From contig JAKVCX010000004.1 in NCBI GenBank assembly GCA_022448525.1, positions 434,001 to 498,000 of the forward strand: a DNA stretch of 64,000 bases, read 5' to 3'. How positions within the stretch are numbered: the first letter of the stretch is position 1; every line of letters starts with the position of its first letter. The notes beneath the pieces were generated by a model. The model made no database searches. It was not told the DNA's origin and was given only the letters and a program-made list of their open reading frames with translations. The DNA is from Tenacibaculum sp. GTDB lineage: Bacteria > Bacteroidota > Bacteroidia > Flavobacteriales > Flavobacteriaceae. The position numbers and the translations under genes are program-made. Positions 8,533 through 17,845 of the stretch are shown here, piece after piece.

Positions 8533-9570
8533 ATGGGTAAAAGATTAACATTAAAAGATATAGCAAAAGAGTTTAATGTTTCTATTGCAACTGTTTCTAA
8601 GGCAATTCAGGATAAACACGATATCAGTTCAAATTTAAAGAAAAAAATATTAGCCTTTGCTTTAGAGAATAATTATGTACCCAATCAGAATGCACTTAAA
8701 CTTAGAGGGAAACAAACCAAAACCATAGGTGTTGTTATTCCCAGTATTTTAAACTTGTTTTTTGCGAAGGTTTTTGCAGGTATTGAAAAAGTTGCTAGTG
8801 AACATGGATATAATTTAATTACATGTATTTCCAATGATTCTTTAGATAAAGAAAAGATTGCTATTGATATGATGGTTAATGGAGAAGTAGATGGAATAAT
8901 TATTTCTGTGGCTAAAGAGACACAAATAAAAAAGGATTACAAACACTTTTTAAAAGCCATGAATACTGGTGTGAAGTTAACCATGTTTGATAGAGTTACT
9001 GATGATGTTGAATGTGATAAAGTTATTGTAGATGATTTTCAGGGAGCGTATAATGCCACCGAGTATTTTGTAAAAACGGGATGTAGCAATATTGCATTAC
9101 TATCTTTTATTAGTGAAACAAGTGTAGGTGAATACAGAATTCAAGGATATAAAGAAGCTTTAGAGAATAACCATATTGCAATAAATAAGAATTTGATTAT
9201 TGAAGTGAAAGAGCATGATGTTGATGAAACGGAAACGTTACTTACCTTAACATTAGGAAGTAGAAAAGTTGATGCAATTCTATGTTTAGAAGAAACATCA
9301 GCGGCAATTGCTCTGGATACAATTAAGAGGTTAGGTTATAAAATACCAGAAGACATTTCGATCATTGCATTTACTAATGGTATTATCACAAAATATACTA
9401 CTCCAAAAATCACAACAGTTAGTCAACATGGTGTTTTTATGGGAGAACAATCCATGACTTATCTATTGAATAGATTACAGGGAGATCAGTTTCAAAAAGA
9501 AAAAGTGTACACAACTAAAGTCATTAAAACAAGCTTAATACAGCGTCAAACTACTAAGAAACTAAGCTAA
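8533..9570 (+). CDS. LacI-family transcriptional regulator, probable regulator of the pentose operon
   Basis: A 345-residue LacI protein. The N-terminal helix-turn-helix (TLKDIAKEFNVSIATVSKAI, residues 5-24) is followed by a hinge around 49-60 (ALKLRGKQTK) and a periplasmic-binding-protein-like effector domain from IGVVIPS to the end. It is closely related to the LacI protein at 60190-61209 (shared FFAKVFAGIEKVA-like and VDGIIISVAKET-like segments), so the two arose by duplication. It sits at the 3' end of the pentose operon on the opposite strand; the stop codons overlap by 17 bp. The likely operator is the palindrome at 29736. The effector is probably xylose or a xylo-oligomer (inference). 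Confidence 0.9.
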   Translation: MGKRLTLKDIAKEFNVSIATVSKAIQDKHDISSNLKKKILAFALENNYVPNQNALKLRGKQTKTIGVVIPSILNLFFAKVFAGIEKVASEHGYNLITCISNDSLDKEKIAIDMMVNGEVDGIIISVAKETQIKKDYKHFLKAMNTGVKLTMFDRVTDDVECDKVIVDDFQGAYNATEYFVKTGCSNIALLSFISETSVGEYRIQGYKEALENNHIAINKNLIIEVKEHDVDETETLLTLTLGSRKVDAILCLEETSAAIALDTIKRLGYKIPEDISIIAFTNGIITKYTTPKITTVSQHGVFMGEQSMTYLLNRLQGDQFQKEKVYTTKVIKTSLIQRQTTKKLS

Positions 9571-10540
9571 AAGAAAACCGCGTTTTGTTTTCATAAACTT
9601 CATCTGGTTGTAAAATACTAGAAGGGAAGTTTTTGTTATTAGGAGCATCAGGGAAATTCTGTGCTTCAAAACAAATCGCTGGATAATCTGTATAGTCTGC
9701 CGAAATAGGAACAGCAGGGAATTTATCTTTTGTGTAAATTACTAAAGCTGGTTGATTTGTGATAACTACCATTTTAATACCTGATTCTTTAGATGATAGT
9801 GATGCAGCTATTTTATCTTTACCAAGTACAAATGTATCGTCAAAACCTTTAAAATCCTCTCTGTTAATAATTGATTCTTTCTTGAAATCAAATCTAGTTT
9901 TATCCGAAGATAACAACTTTCCAGAAGGATGTAAATTCCCATCTACATCTAAGTGATGTGTATTGTTAATTTGTAACTGATGTTTTAAGATACTTCCACA
10001 ACCATCTAAATTGAAATATGCATGATTGGTTAAATTCACCACCGTTGTCTTATCTGTCGTTGCTTTGTAGGTGATATCTAAATTCGTGTCTTCTAGAGAA
10101 TAGGTTACAGAAACTTTTAAATGTCCTGGATATCTTTCTTCTAAATGTTTACTTTCATAAGAAAAAGTTACTGAACTATGATCTTCAGAAAACGTTTCAA
10201 TAGTCCATAATTTCTTATCAAATCCTTTATTTCCTCCATGTAGATGAAGTCCATTTTTGACTGGAATTTTATAGATTTCATTTTCAATCGAAAACTTTCC
10301 TCCAGATATTCTTCCTGCATATCTTCCGACAGATGAACCTAGAAATATATTATGTTTTTTATAGGAGTTTTTTGTGTAATCTTCTGCGTTCAAAAGTCCA
10401 ACAACAACATCTGTTTTGGCTCCATTTGCATTTGGAACTTTTAAACTTTGAATCGTTGCTCCATAATTCAAAAGAGTAAGCTCTAAACCAGCTTTATTCT
10501 GTAAGGTTATACTTTTTATTTCAGTTTTAGTTATTTCCAT
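9554..10540 (-). CDS. galM: Aldose 1-epimerase (mutarotase)
   Basis: GalM interconverts alpha and beta anomers of free aldoses and so feeds the alpha-anomer that xylose isomerase uses. With the start at 10540 (MEITKTE) it has 328 residues, normal for the family. H101 in GLHLHGG and H173 in TNHAYFNLDG match the two catalytic histidines, and the Glu in ICFEAQNFPDAPNN near residue 300 is the base. No signal peptide, so it is cytoplasmic. An upstream in-frame ATG at 10624 would overlap the preceding gene by nearly 100 bp and add residues foreign to the family. The chosen start overlaps the end of that gene by 14 nt, suggesting translational coupling. It is the last gene of the operon. Confidence 0.92.
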   Translation of the reverse strand: MEITKTEIKSITLQNKAGLELTLLNYGATIQSLKVPNANGAKTDVVVGLLNAEDYTKNSYKKHNIFLGSSVGRYAGRISGGKFSIENEIYKIPVKNGLHLHGGNKGFDKKLWTIETFSEDHSSVTFSYESKHLEERYPGHLKVSVTYSLEDTNLDITYKATTDKTTVVNLTNHAYFNLDGCGSILKHQLQINNTHHLDVDGNLHPSGKLLSSDKTRFDFKKESIINREDFKGFDDTFVLGKDKIAASLSSKESGIKMVVITNQPALVIYTKDKFPAVPISADYTDYPAICFEAQNFPDAPNNKNFPSSILQPDEVYENKTRFSFSLVS

Positions 10541-11666
10541 ATAATTCGTCATAAAGGCTTGGAGAAGATTTAATAAATAAATCTTTTGATGTGTTTTCTT
10601 TCCATCTTTTACTAATGCTATCACTTAATTGTAATCGTGCATCAATTTTTTTAAAAGTAGGGTTTTCAAACCACATTCTATGAGAATCCCAATGACAATT
10701 TATATAAGAAACTGCTTTTACAACATCTTTATTATCTTCAATACACTTAAAGAAAGGTATAAACCATTTATTCCAAGCTTCTTCTGCTTGTTCTGGGTTA
10801 CTTAGTTGAGTTTCTTTTGTGTTTCCTGTGTTTTTATCAAAGTTAGGATCAGTGATAGTCGGAGAAGCTTCCGCAATAAAAACTGGTTTTCCTTTTTTGC
10901 GAGCAAAAGCTATCATTTTTTGTTCTGCCCATCTATTAAAAAATGAAAATCCTAACCAATCAACATACTCATCTCCTGGATACCAAGATTCTAAATCACC
11001 ATCATTTGGAGATAAAAAACCTGTTGATTGCCAAACGTAAGCCGTATTGGTAACTCCTTTTTCACGAAGTTTTGTTACCATTCTTCTATAAGCCGTTTTT
11101 GTAGCTTCTTTGTCATAATGATTCCATGGTTCTCCATCGAATTCATATGCAATTCTAAGAAAAACAGGACGTTTTCCTAACGATAATAAGAAATCACCTA
11201 GTTTTTCAATGTACTTATCATGAGTTCCATCTGCAACTTTTTCTTCGTGATTTACAAACTGTAAACCAATAGCTAATGCCATGTTTGTGTAACTAGAATC
11301 TTGTAATTGAAGCGAAGCGTTATAATCATTATCTCCCCAATCATGTGTTTCCCATAAACCGTCTAATCCTTCTTGAATTCTACCAAATGAGTTTTCTCCA
11401 GGATTAATGTTTGTATATGTTGTCCATCCAGCTGGTTTATCGAAATGATCTAAATATCCATCATTGTATTTTTCTAATCCTCCAACAGCTTCAAGTTCTT
11501 GACCAGCAAATAATAATACTCCATTTTTTGGTTCAAATTTGGCTCTTTTTGGAGTTGATTTCTCTGCTGTTTTTTCTTCAATATTTGAAGTATTCGTTTT
11601 TTTTTGTTTACAAGAATTAATTGTAAACAATACTAAAAGTACTATAGATAAGTTTTTGATTTTCAT
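10527..11666 (-). CDS. GH26-like glycoside hydrolase lipoprotein, candidate beta-1,3-xylanase or beta-mannanase
   Basis: A 379-residue secreted enzyme with a lipoprotein signal ending at C19 (INSC), followed by a Lys/Glu/Thr-rich linker to about residue 42 that would let it reach the cell surface. The clan-A TIM barrel shows RIAYEFDGEPWNHYD with acid/base E175 and PVFIAEASPT with nucleophile E266, the GH26 layout. The segment FAGQELEAVGG, the PAGWTTYT motif and the YEFDGEPWNH context recall, from memory, marine GH26 beta-1,3-xylanases more than mannanases. Every other sugar gene in the operon handles xylose, which favours a xylan. It is the only endo-type candidate in the locus besides the barrel protein at 15804. 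Confidence 0.7.
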   Translation of the reverse strand: MKIKNLSIVLLVLFTINSCKQKKTNTSNIEEKTAEKSTPKRAKFEPKNGVLLFAGQELEAVGGLEKYNDGYLDHFDKPAGWTTYTNINPGENSFGRIQEGLDGLWETHDWGDNDYNASLQLQDSSYTNMALAIGLQFVNHEEKVADGTHDKYIEKLGDFLLSLGKRPVFLRIAYEFDGEPWNHYDKEATKTAYRRMVTKLREKGVTNTAYVWQSTGFLSPNDGDLESWYPGDEYVDWLGFSFFNRWAEQKMIAFARKKGKPVFIAEASPTITDPNFDKNTGNTKETQLSNPEQAEEAWNKWFIPFFKCIEDNKDVVKAVSYINCHWDSHRMWFENPTFKKIDARLQLSDSISKRWKENTSKDLFIKSSPSLYDELYGNN

Positions 11667-11668
11667 AA

Positions 11669-13252
11669 TTATAATTCTTTGTAGTTAAACCATTCAAAAT
11701 CGGCATGTAATGAGCTTGTAGCTAAATCTTGACAGCACATTCCTATAAAACAACCTGTAAATGCAGGTCTGTAACGTTCGCTTCCATCTCTAACATAATC
11801 GTCTGATACTATATTCATATCTAATATGTTTCCTATGTCAATAAAATCGATGTCATCACTACTATAACTAAATTGAAGCTTTTCATGATGAATTGAAGCT
11901 TTTAAAATAATTGGAGTTTCTGCCTTGATAATTGCAATTTCTCCTTGCTCAATTATATTATAATTATCGCAGGTTAAAACAGAAATTGTTTTGTGTTCAC
12001 CATTTGTAGAAATATTCAAATAATGATAATGACCAGTATTATAATAAACCACAAGTCCTGCTAATTGCTGAAATTTCTTAGGTTCAAAATGTACCTTGGT
12101 AGAAACTTCTACATTAAAATGCTGTAATCGTCGAGCAATTAGTGCTTGGGTGTGTGTTGATGTTAACGATTCTTTTCCTTTTAATCTTAAATATCCAGGT
12201 TTATCCTTTAAAGAAATCCATTTTTCATTCATCGGAATTCTTAAAGATTGAAAGTCAATACTTAATTTGTTTGAATTGAATTCATATTTTTTAGTCTGAG
12301 TTCCATTTAATTTTTCAGCAGAAAATGGTGCAGGAATTTCAATTCTGGGTAAACTACTTCCAGATTTCAAATAAGGCCAATCATCAATCCATTCTATTTC
12401 TTCAATGGCAGTTTCTCTTCCTAAAGGACAGTTTCCATGATTTGTTAATGGTCTACCTACTAAAAAAGTAATATACCAAGTTCCGTTTTGAGATTCTACC
12501 AAAGAGGCATGACCTGACTTCTGAATAGGATGAAGTGGGGCAGAAGCACAAGTTAAAATTGGATTTTGAGGATGTTCTTCATAAGGTCCCGTAACTTTTG
12601 TTGATCTTAATATAGTAGCAGCATGTCCATATTCTGTTCCACCTTCTGCCAAAAGTAAATAGTAGTATCCGTTTTTTTGATAGATATGAGGTCCTTCTGT
12701 TTTTCCTAAAGTAGTTCCTTCTGTAATAAAATATGATTCTCCAATTAGTTGTTGATCTTTTATGCTGTATTCTTGAAGCTCAATTCCTCCGAAGAATTTA
12801 CCTTTTCTATGATCTACTTGCATGGATGTGTACCAGGTTTTTCCATTAGTTTCATGAAAAAAAGATCCATCAAAACCTGAAGAATTTAAATAAACAGGTT
12901 CACTCCAGTCATCGGTTACTTCCTTTGCAGTAACGACATAATTAGGAGTGTCTTTCCAAACACCATCAAAAGATTTCACATTAGTATAAACTAAATAAAA
13001 AAGACCGTCTTTATAACTTAAGCAAGGTGCCCAAACTCCACATGAATCAGGAACTCCTTTCATATCAAGCTGAGATGTTTTATTTAAGGGTTGTGCAATT
13101 ACTTTCCAGTTTTTTAAATCTTTTGAATGATGTATTTGTACACCAGGGAACCATTCAAATGTTGATGTTGCTATATAATAATCATCTCCAACTCTACAAA
13201 TCGAAGGATCAGGATTAAAACCTTTTAATATGGGATTTTGTATTGTATTCAT
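11669..13252 (-). CDS. xynB: GH43 subfamily 11 beta-xylosidase
   Basis: A 527-residue cytoplasmic enzyme (no signal peptide) that releases D-xylose from the non-reducing end of xylo-oligosaccharides. The N-terminus NPILKGFNPDPSICR is diagnostic of the GH43_11 group, whose best-known member is Selenomonas ruminantium SXA. The catalytic triad is in place: base D15, pKa modulator D128 in GFDGS, and acid E186 in TEGPH, nearly the same numbers as in SXA. After a five-bladed propeller (to about residue 310) comes the C-terminal beta-sandwich that closes the active site. It follows the MFS transporter gene with no gap. Linkage specificity (1,4 or 1,3) is not visible. Confidence 0.93.
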   Translation of the reverse strand: MNTIQNPILKGFNPDPSICRVGDDYYIATSTFEWFPGVQIHHSKDLKNWKVIAQPLNKTSQLDMKGVPDSCGVWAPCLSYKDGLFYLVYTNVKSFDGVWKDTPNYVVTAKEVTDDWSEPVYLNSSGFDGSFFHETNGKTWYTSMQVDHRKGKFFGGIELQEYSIKDQQLIGESYFITEGTTLGKTEGPHIYQKNGYYYLLLAEGGTEYGHAATILRSTKVTGPYEEHPQNPILTCASAPLHPIQKSGHASLVESQNGTWYITFLVGRPLTNHGNCPLGRETAIEEIEWIDDWPYLKSGSSLPRIEIPAPFSAEKLNGTQTKKYEFNSNKLSIDFQSLRIPMNEKWISLKDKPGYLRLKGKESLTSTHTQALIARRLQHFNVEVSTKVHFEPKKFQQLAGLVVYYNTGHYHYLNISTNGEHKTISVLTCDNYNIIEQGEIAIIKAETPIILKASIHHEKLQFSYSSDDIDFIDIGNILDMNIVSDDYVRDGSERYRPAFTGCFIGMCCQDLATSSLHADFEWFNYKEL

Positions 13253-14800
13253 TTACGCTTTTACTAGGTCTTTTTCTATTTGTTCTAATGATTTACCTTT
13301 TGTTTCTGGAAGTATTTTAAGAAGTATAAAGAAACCAACTAATGCTATGATTCCAAATATGAAAAAGCTCATTGAGTTTCCTAATGTTGATAATTCCCAA
13401 GGGAAAACTTGTTGCACTAACCAACTAACAAAACCATTAATAAAGCCAATAAAACCAATTGCTAATCCTCTATATCTATTGGGAAATAGTTCTGACAACA
13501 TAACCCACATTACCGGACCTAAAGAAAAAGCAAAACATGCTATAAATCCTAAAATTCCGATTAATACTAAAGTAGCATTCATAGAAATTGCGGCTTCAAG
13601 AATTGCTCCATCATTTTTTGCATATACTTGCTGACCTAGAATAGTTTTCATTTCCTTTTTAAAATGAACATCACTATCAAATTGGGTTCCTACCAATACA
13701 TTCAATTTCTCTTTTCCTTCAAAATTCAGTTGACTTATTTTTTCAGAAGTTAATTCGTAGGTAGCATTATAAAATTCATAAGAACACAATAATAAGCTTA
13801 TAGCAATTCCCACAATTCCAATTAATAGTAAAGGTCTTCTTCCCATTTTATCAATTAAAAACATAGAAATTACTGTAAATACAACAGTAGTCGTACTTAA
13901 TAATACTCCAGAAGAAAATGCAGCATCTGTACCAATTCCAGTTTGTTTAAAAATGGATGTAGCATAAAAGTAAATGGCATTTATACCTGTAATTTGTTGT
14001 AAAATTCCAATGATAATTCCCACTGTGATTACCAACTTCATGGCTGGTTTAAACAAATCTTTAAGATTTACGTTTTCTTCATCACTCAAAATTTCAATAC
14101 CAGCTAAGCTATTAAGAATTGTACTGGTTTGTTCTTTAGCTTTAACTTCACCATATATACTAATTAAAACCTCTTTGGCTTCTTCATTTCGATTTTGTAC
14201 AAATAGCCACCTCGGACTTTTTGGGACAAAAAACAAAAGAATGAAATATAGAATTGCAGGTAATAATTCTACACCTAACATCCAACGCCACACATTTGCT
14301 TCAGTTAAGAAATTACTTTCACCAGAAGAGAATATTTGATTGAAATAATAATTACTTAAAAAAGCTGCGAAAAATCCTAGAACAATATTTAATTGTTGAA
14401 TTGATACTAATTTTCCTCTACTTTCTGCCGTTGATATTTCAGCAATATAAGTTGGAGCAAGAATTAAAGCAGCTCCAAATGCAACACCTCCAATCATTCG
14501 AGCGATGTATAACATTTCATAAGATATTGCGTAAGCCGATAATATTGCAGATAGAGCATATAGAAATGCGACTAGAATTAAAATTTTCTTTCTACCTATT
14601 TTATCGCTAATTCCTCCCGCAAGTAACATGGAGAACATTGCTGCAAAAGAAGGAGAACTTACTACCCAACCTGTTTGAAGATCGTCTAAATTAAATTCTG
14701 GACCAGCATAGGTCATAACTCCAGAAATAATACCAGCATCAAAGCCAAATAAGAATCCTCCAAGGGAAACTACAAATGCCACAAATAATGATTTTTTCAT
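13253..14800 (-). CDS. MFS sugar porter, probable xylose:H+ symporter
   Basis: A 515-residue, 12-helix inner-membrane transporter of the sugar porter family. Diagnostic motifs are GGFLFGFDAGIISG in helix 1, DKIGRKK after helix 2, PKSPRWL at the end of helix 6, QQITGINAIYFYA in helix 7, DKMGRRP after helix 8 and PETKGKSLEQIE at the C-terminus. The arrangement is XylE/GLUT-like. An extended hydrophilic loop of about 60 residues around 345-405 is typical of Bacteroidota members. Placed between the Gfo/Idh gene and the xylosidase, it probably imports xylose or short xylo-oligosaccharides. The operon also has a sodium symporter (20327-21943), so there are two uptake routes. Confidence 0.88.
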   Translation of the reverse strand: MKKSLFVAFVVSLGGFLFGFDAGIISGVMTYAGPEFNLDDLQTGWVVSSPSFAAMFSMLLAGGISDKIGRKKILILVAFLYALSAILSAYAISYEMLYIARMIGGVAFGAALILAPTYIAEISTAESRGKLVSIQQLNIVLGFFAAFLSNYYFNQIFSSGESNFLTEANVWRWMLGVELLPAILYFILLFFVPKSPRWLFVQNRNEEAKEVLISIYGEVKAKEQTSTILNSLAGIEILSDEENVNLKDLFKPAMKLVITVGIIIGILQQITGINAIYFYATSIFKQTGIGTDAAFSSGVLLSTTTVVFTVISMFLIDKMGRRPLLLIGIVGIAISLLLCSYEFYNATYELTSEKISQLNFEGKEKLNVLVGTQFDSDVHFKKEMKTILGQQVYAKNDGAILEAAISMNATLVLIGILGFIACFAFSLGPVMWVMLSELFPNRYRGLAIGFIGFINGFVSWLVQQVFPWELSTLGNSMSFFIFGIIALVGFFILLKILPETKGKSLEQIEKDLVKA

Positions 14801-14818
14801 ATTGTAAAGTTCAATAAA

Positions 14819-15799
14819 TTATAATTCATTAGGGAATTTTAAACCAGATTGTTTCCTAACTTCATCTGCAATTTCAATAACATCTAAGCTATTTTGATGT
14901 GTCCAAAGTTCACTTTCAATTTGATTATTTTGAATGCAACGATGACATTCTTCAATTTCATAAGTAAATCCTTTTCCTAAAGTAGGATAGTGGTAATCTA
15001 TTTTGTGTCCGTTTTTTAAAATTGAAAAGCCTTGTGTTTCATGCCAAATAGAATGAATATTTAATCGTCCTTCTGTTCCGCTAATTGTGGCAGACATATT
15101 TGAAGGAGATACAAAACTACTATGTAATATAGCTTGAGCATTTTCATATTGTAAAATCATAGCCGTTTGTTTATCTGATCCGGATTCAAAAAAATTAGAG
15201 GTCGCTAAAACTTTTTTTGGTTTACCTAAAACAATGTAAGACAACATTAATGGATAGACACCCATATCTAATAGTGAACCACCAGCATTTGTAATATCCG
15301 TCATTCTTCCAGTTGGATTCTCCACTCTAAAAGCAAAATCTGCATTTACATACTTAATATCTCCTAAATCTCCTTGGTTAATTTTATATAAGATTTGCTG
15401 AATTGATGGATTAAAACGTGTCCAAAATGCTTCCATTAAAAACTTGTTCTGCTTTTTTGAAGCATCTATCATTGCTTTTGTTTGCTCATAGTTAATGGCA
15501 ATAGGTTTTTCACATAAAACGTGCTTACCAGATTCTAAAGCTTCAATTGTTAGATTTTTATGCGAATCATGTGGAGTGGCAATGTAGATAATATCAATTT
15601 CCGGATCTTTCATTAATTCTTGATAGCTACCATACATCTTTTTTGCTTTATATTTTGCACCAAAATCTTTAGCTTTATTTATTGATCTTGACGCAACAGC
15701 ATAAAGTTCTGCTTCTTTAATAAGCGCCAAATCTCGGGCAAATTGATGGGCAATATTACCAAGTCCAATAACTCCCCATTTAATGGTCGATGCTTTCAT
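14819..15799 (-). CDS. Gfo/Idh/MocA-family NAD(P)-dependent oxidoreductase
   Basis: A 326-residue cytoplasmic dehydrogenase. The Rossmann nucleotide-binding motif GLGNIA (12-17) and the EKP triad (97-99, catalytic lysine) are clear, and the GGSLLDMGVYPL segment near 173-184 fits the subgroup containing NADP-dependent D-xylose dehydrogenases and dihydrodiol dehydrogenases. Possible roles are oxidation of xylose or of an unusual pentose derivative, or epimerisation through a keto sugar. Since isomerase and kinase already give a full xylose route, this enzyme probably handles a second sugar or a modified one (inference). It lies 4 nt downstream of the TIM-barrel glycosidase gene. Confidence 0.8.
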   Translation of the reverse strand: MKASTIKWGVIGLGNIAHQFARDLALIKEAELYAVASRSINKAKDFGAKYKAKKMYGSYQELMKDPEIDIIYIATPHDSHKNLTIEALESGKHVLCEKPIAINYEQTKAMIDASKKQNKFLMEAFWTRFNPSIQQILYKINQGDLGDIKYVNADFAFRVENPTGRMTDITNAGGSLLDMGVYPLMLSYIVLGKPKKVLATSNFFESGSDKQTAMILQYENAQAILHSSFVSPSNMSATISGTEGRLNIHSIWHETQGFSILKNGHKIDYHYPTLGKGFTYEIEECHRCIQNNQIESELWTHQNSLDVIEIADEVRKQSGLKFPNEL

Positions 15800-15803
15800 T
15801 TTG

Positions 15804-17132
15804 CTACTCTTTAATTAAAAATGGAATATTTGTATTTCCGGCCTTATTTTTATTATCGTAAACATAAACTAAAATTCGATATTCACCTTGATTTTCTGGT
15901 GCTGTAAAAGTGAATTGTCCATTTTTTTCTTCAATTACTTTAACCGGAATACGATTTGGTTTTTGTTCTTTTTCACCACCTTGACTTCTAATATCTACTT
16001 CTTCAGCAATTTCCCATTTATAAATCAATTTATCAGCATTTGGATCTGAAGCAAATACATTTGCTGTATATGTTTGATTTGGTTTTAATTTAATATTGGC
16101 AGTCGCTATTTTCCCATCTAAAAGTAAACTATCCACTCTTGGAGCTCTATTATCTGGATATTTACCTGTCCAAAGTTTAGTGATCATATCAATATATGCT
16201 GTTTGTTTTCCATCTTCATGATGCATTCCATACCAAGTTGGAGTTCTTTCATGTTTTTGTCCCCATACAAAGGCAAAACCACCTAAACAATTTCCAGAAT
16301 TATTTTCTAATAAACCTTTTTTTATTCTATTAGATATACCATCAACTTTAGGTCCGCTTGCTTCTTCAATTTCACGATTCCATTCTGTTTTTGGCATTTC
16401 CCAAAAACCTTTAGGCCCAAATTCTGTAATCATATAAGGTTTTGTTATTCCCGTTGCTTTCATTTCATTTTCAACCGTTTCTAATCCTGCATAAACTTGA
16501 ACAGAAACTAAATCTAGTTGTGGAATTTTTTCCATTGCTACTTTTAATTGTGTTGGGATAACACCAGCAAACGTAATTGTAACGGGATGATTAGGATCGT
16601 TTTTATGAATGTAATCAACAATATCGCTAATTGCTTCATAAACTTTTGGGTTAACATCTTTTAGACCTCCATTCTCATCAAATAAAAGATTTAACTCGTT
16701 ACCTACAACCCAACATAATAAGTTAGGATGATTTTTATATTTCTCTATGATTTTAGTTACTCGGTCGTACTGTTTTTTAATAGCAATAGAATCATTATAA
16801 TCAAAACCCCAAAGTTCTTTTCCAATATGAATACCTAAGGCTACTTTAAAATCAAATTTTTTAGAAGCGGATAAAATAGTATCAGCATACTTTGTGGTCC
16901 AAGTTCTTATGGCATTTGCTCCAGTTTTTTTTAGGTTTTCAAAATCGGCTCGGTATTCATAATTGAATCCAACACCTTTTATTTTAAATATAGAGTCATT
17001 GATATAAAAGTTATGATTTCCGTTTACTTTTTTTATGGATACTTTTTGTGGTAAGTCCTTAGTATTTGTTTTGTTAGTATTACACGAAAGAATTATGAGT
17101 GTTATTAATACTAGTAGGATTCGTTTTTCCAT
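15804..17132 (-). CDS. TIM-barrel glycoside hydrolase lipoprotein (clan A, GH2-catalytic-domain-like)
   Basis: A 442-residue lipoprotein (signal ending ILSC, C17). Residues 30-340 form a clan-A barrel: FKIKGVGFNYEY at the first strand, NAIRTWT, then WVVGNEL with acid/base E146 and YMITEFGPKGFW with nucleophile E237. It resembles the isolated catalytic barrel of GH2 enzymes but lacks their N-terminal sandwich domains; beta-1,3-glucan-active clan-A families are alternatives. The last 100 residues (RAPRVDSLLLDG onwards) form a small beta domain with a Gly/Glu-rich insertion. Probably surface-exposed and active on the same polymer as the GH26-like protein. No precise substrate can be assigned. 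Confidence 0.7.
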   Translation of the reverse strand: MEKRILLVLITLIILSCNTNKTNTKDLPQKVSIKKVNGNHNFYINDSIFKIKGVGFNYEYRADFENLKKTGANAIRTWTTKYADTILSASKKFDFKVALGIHIGKELWGFDYNDSIAIKKQYDRVTKIIEKYKNHPNLLCWVVGNELNLLFDENGGLKDVNPKVYEAISDIVDYIHKNDPNHPVTITFAGVIPTQLKVAMEKIPQLDLVSVQVYAGLETVENEMKATGITKPYMITEFGPKGFWEMPKTEWNREIEEASGPKVDGISNRIKKGLLENNSGNCLGGFAFVWGQKHERTPTWYGMHHEDGKQTAYIDMITKLWTGKYPDNRAPRVDSLLLDGKIATANIKLKPNQTYTANVFASDPNADKLIYKWEIAEEVDIRSQGGEKEQKPNRIPVKVIEEKNGQFTFTAPENQGEYRILVYVYDNKNKAGNTNIPFLIKE

Positions 17133-17134
17133 AA

Positions 17135-17839
17135 TTAGATTCGTTCTTCAATTACTTCTTCTGTTGAAAATTTATAGCGCATATTTCTATATACACAGAT
17201 GTCGGTGATATTTTCTGGTGTTCCTTGAGGCACAGCTCTAAAATTAGATGAAATTCTATCTTTTTTAACAGGCATCACTCTATGAAAACAATGACCGTGT
17301 AGGAATATTACAGTTCCTTTTTTAGGCTTATATACTATTTGACCTTCAATATCTTCATGAGGTTTTCCAACAGGCAAGATTCCTGCTTTATGAGCTTCTG
17401 GCATAATTACAATTTCCCCGCCAGTTTCATCTGTTATATCATGAGTATAAACCAATCTGTTTAGGTTATACTTTAAAGGGTTTTCTGGAGGACAATCCTG
17501 ATGCCAAGCTTGCCCTTTACTACCAGCTTTTGAGAACATCATCATGCAATACAAGTTTTCCCAATTGTCTTGAAGTATCTCTTTAGTGATGTCATTAAAA
17601 ACTTTATGTTTATCTATCTCATCAAAATACGGTTTGCCTTCTCGATAAGGAAACCAAGGAATAACTTCAACAGCAGATTTTGAGATAAATTCATTGTTAT
17701 GCTCCCAATTAGGGTTTACACCATAATGATCTAATATTTTGGAGTTATAATTATCCATCAATTCTCTATCGAAAAAACTTTCAAGAATAACATACCCATC
17801 TTCCCAAAATTTTGAAGCTATTTTTTTGATGTAGTTCAT
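17135..17839 (-). CDS. Phytanoyl-CoA dioxygenase (PhyH)-family oxygenase
   Basis: A 234-residue 2-oxoglutarate/Fe(II) oxygenase. The iron ligands are H113 and D115 in AWHQDCP and H186 in HGHCFHRV, with an Arg or Ser downstream (DRISSNFR) for 2-oxoglutarate. PhyH enzymes hydroxylate lipids, amino acids and other small molecules; a role in sugar catabolism is not established. Here it is embedded between transketolase and a glycosidase with gaps of 2-6 nt, so coexpression with xylan degradation is nearly certain. One idea is oxidative removal of an O-methyl or other substituent from pentoses, with the nearby Gfo/Idh enzyme finishing the job (inference). Confidence 0.8.
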   Translation of the reverse strand: MNYIKKIASKFWEDGYVILESFFDRELMDNYNSKILDHYGVNPNWEHNNEFISKSAVEVIPWFPYREGKPYFDEIDKHKVFNDITKEILQDNWENLYCMMMFSKAGSKGQAWHQDCPPENPLKYNLNRLVYTHDITDETGGEIVIMPEAHKAGILPVGKPHEDIEGQIVYKPKKGTVIFLHGHCFHRVMPVKKDRISSNFRAVPQGTPENITDICVYRNMRYKFSTEEVIEERI

Positions 17840-17845
17840 AATGTT

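Noticed and set aside
10541..10624. N-terminal extension of GalM from an ATG at 10624
   Set aside because: It would overlap the preceding glycosidase gene by almost 100 bp and adds residues not found in aldose epimerases; the ATG at 10540 gives the family start.
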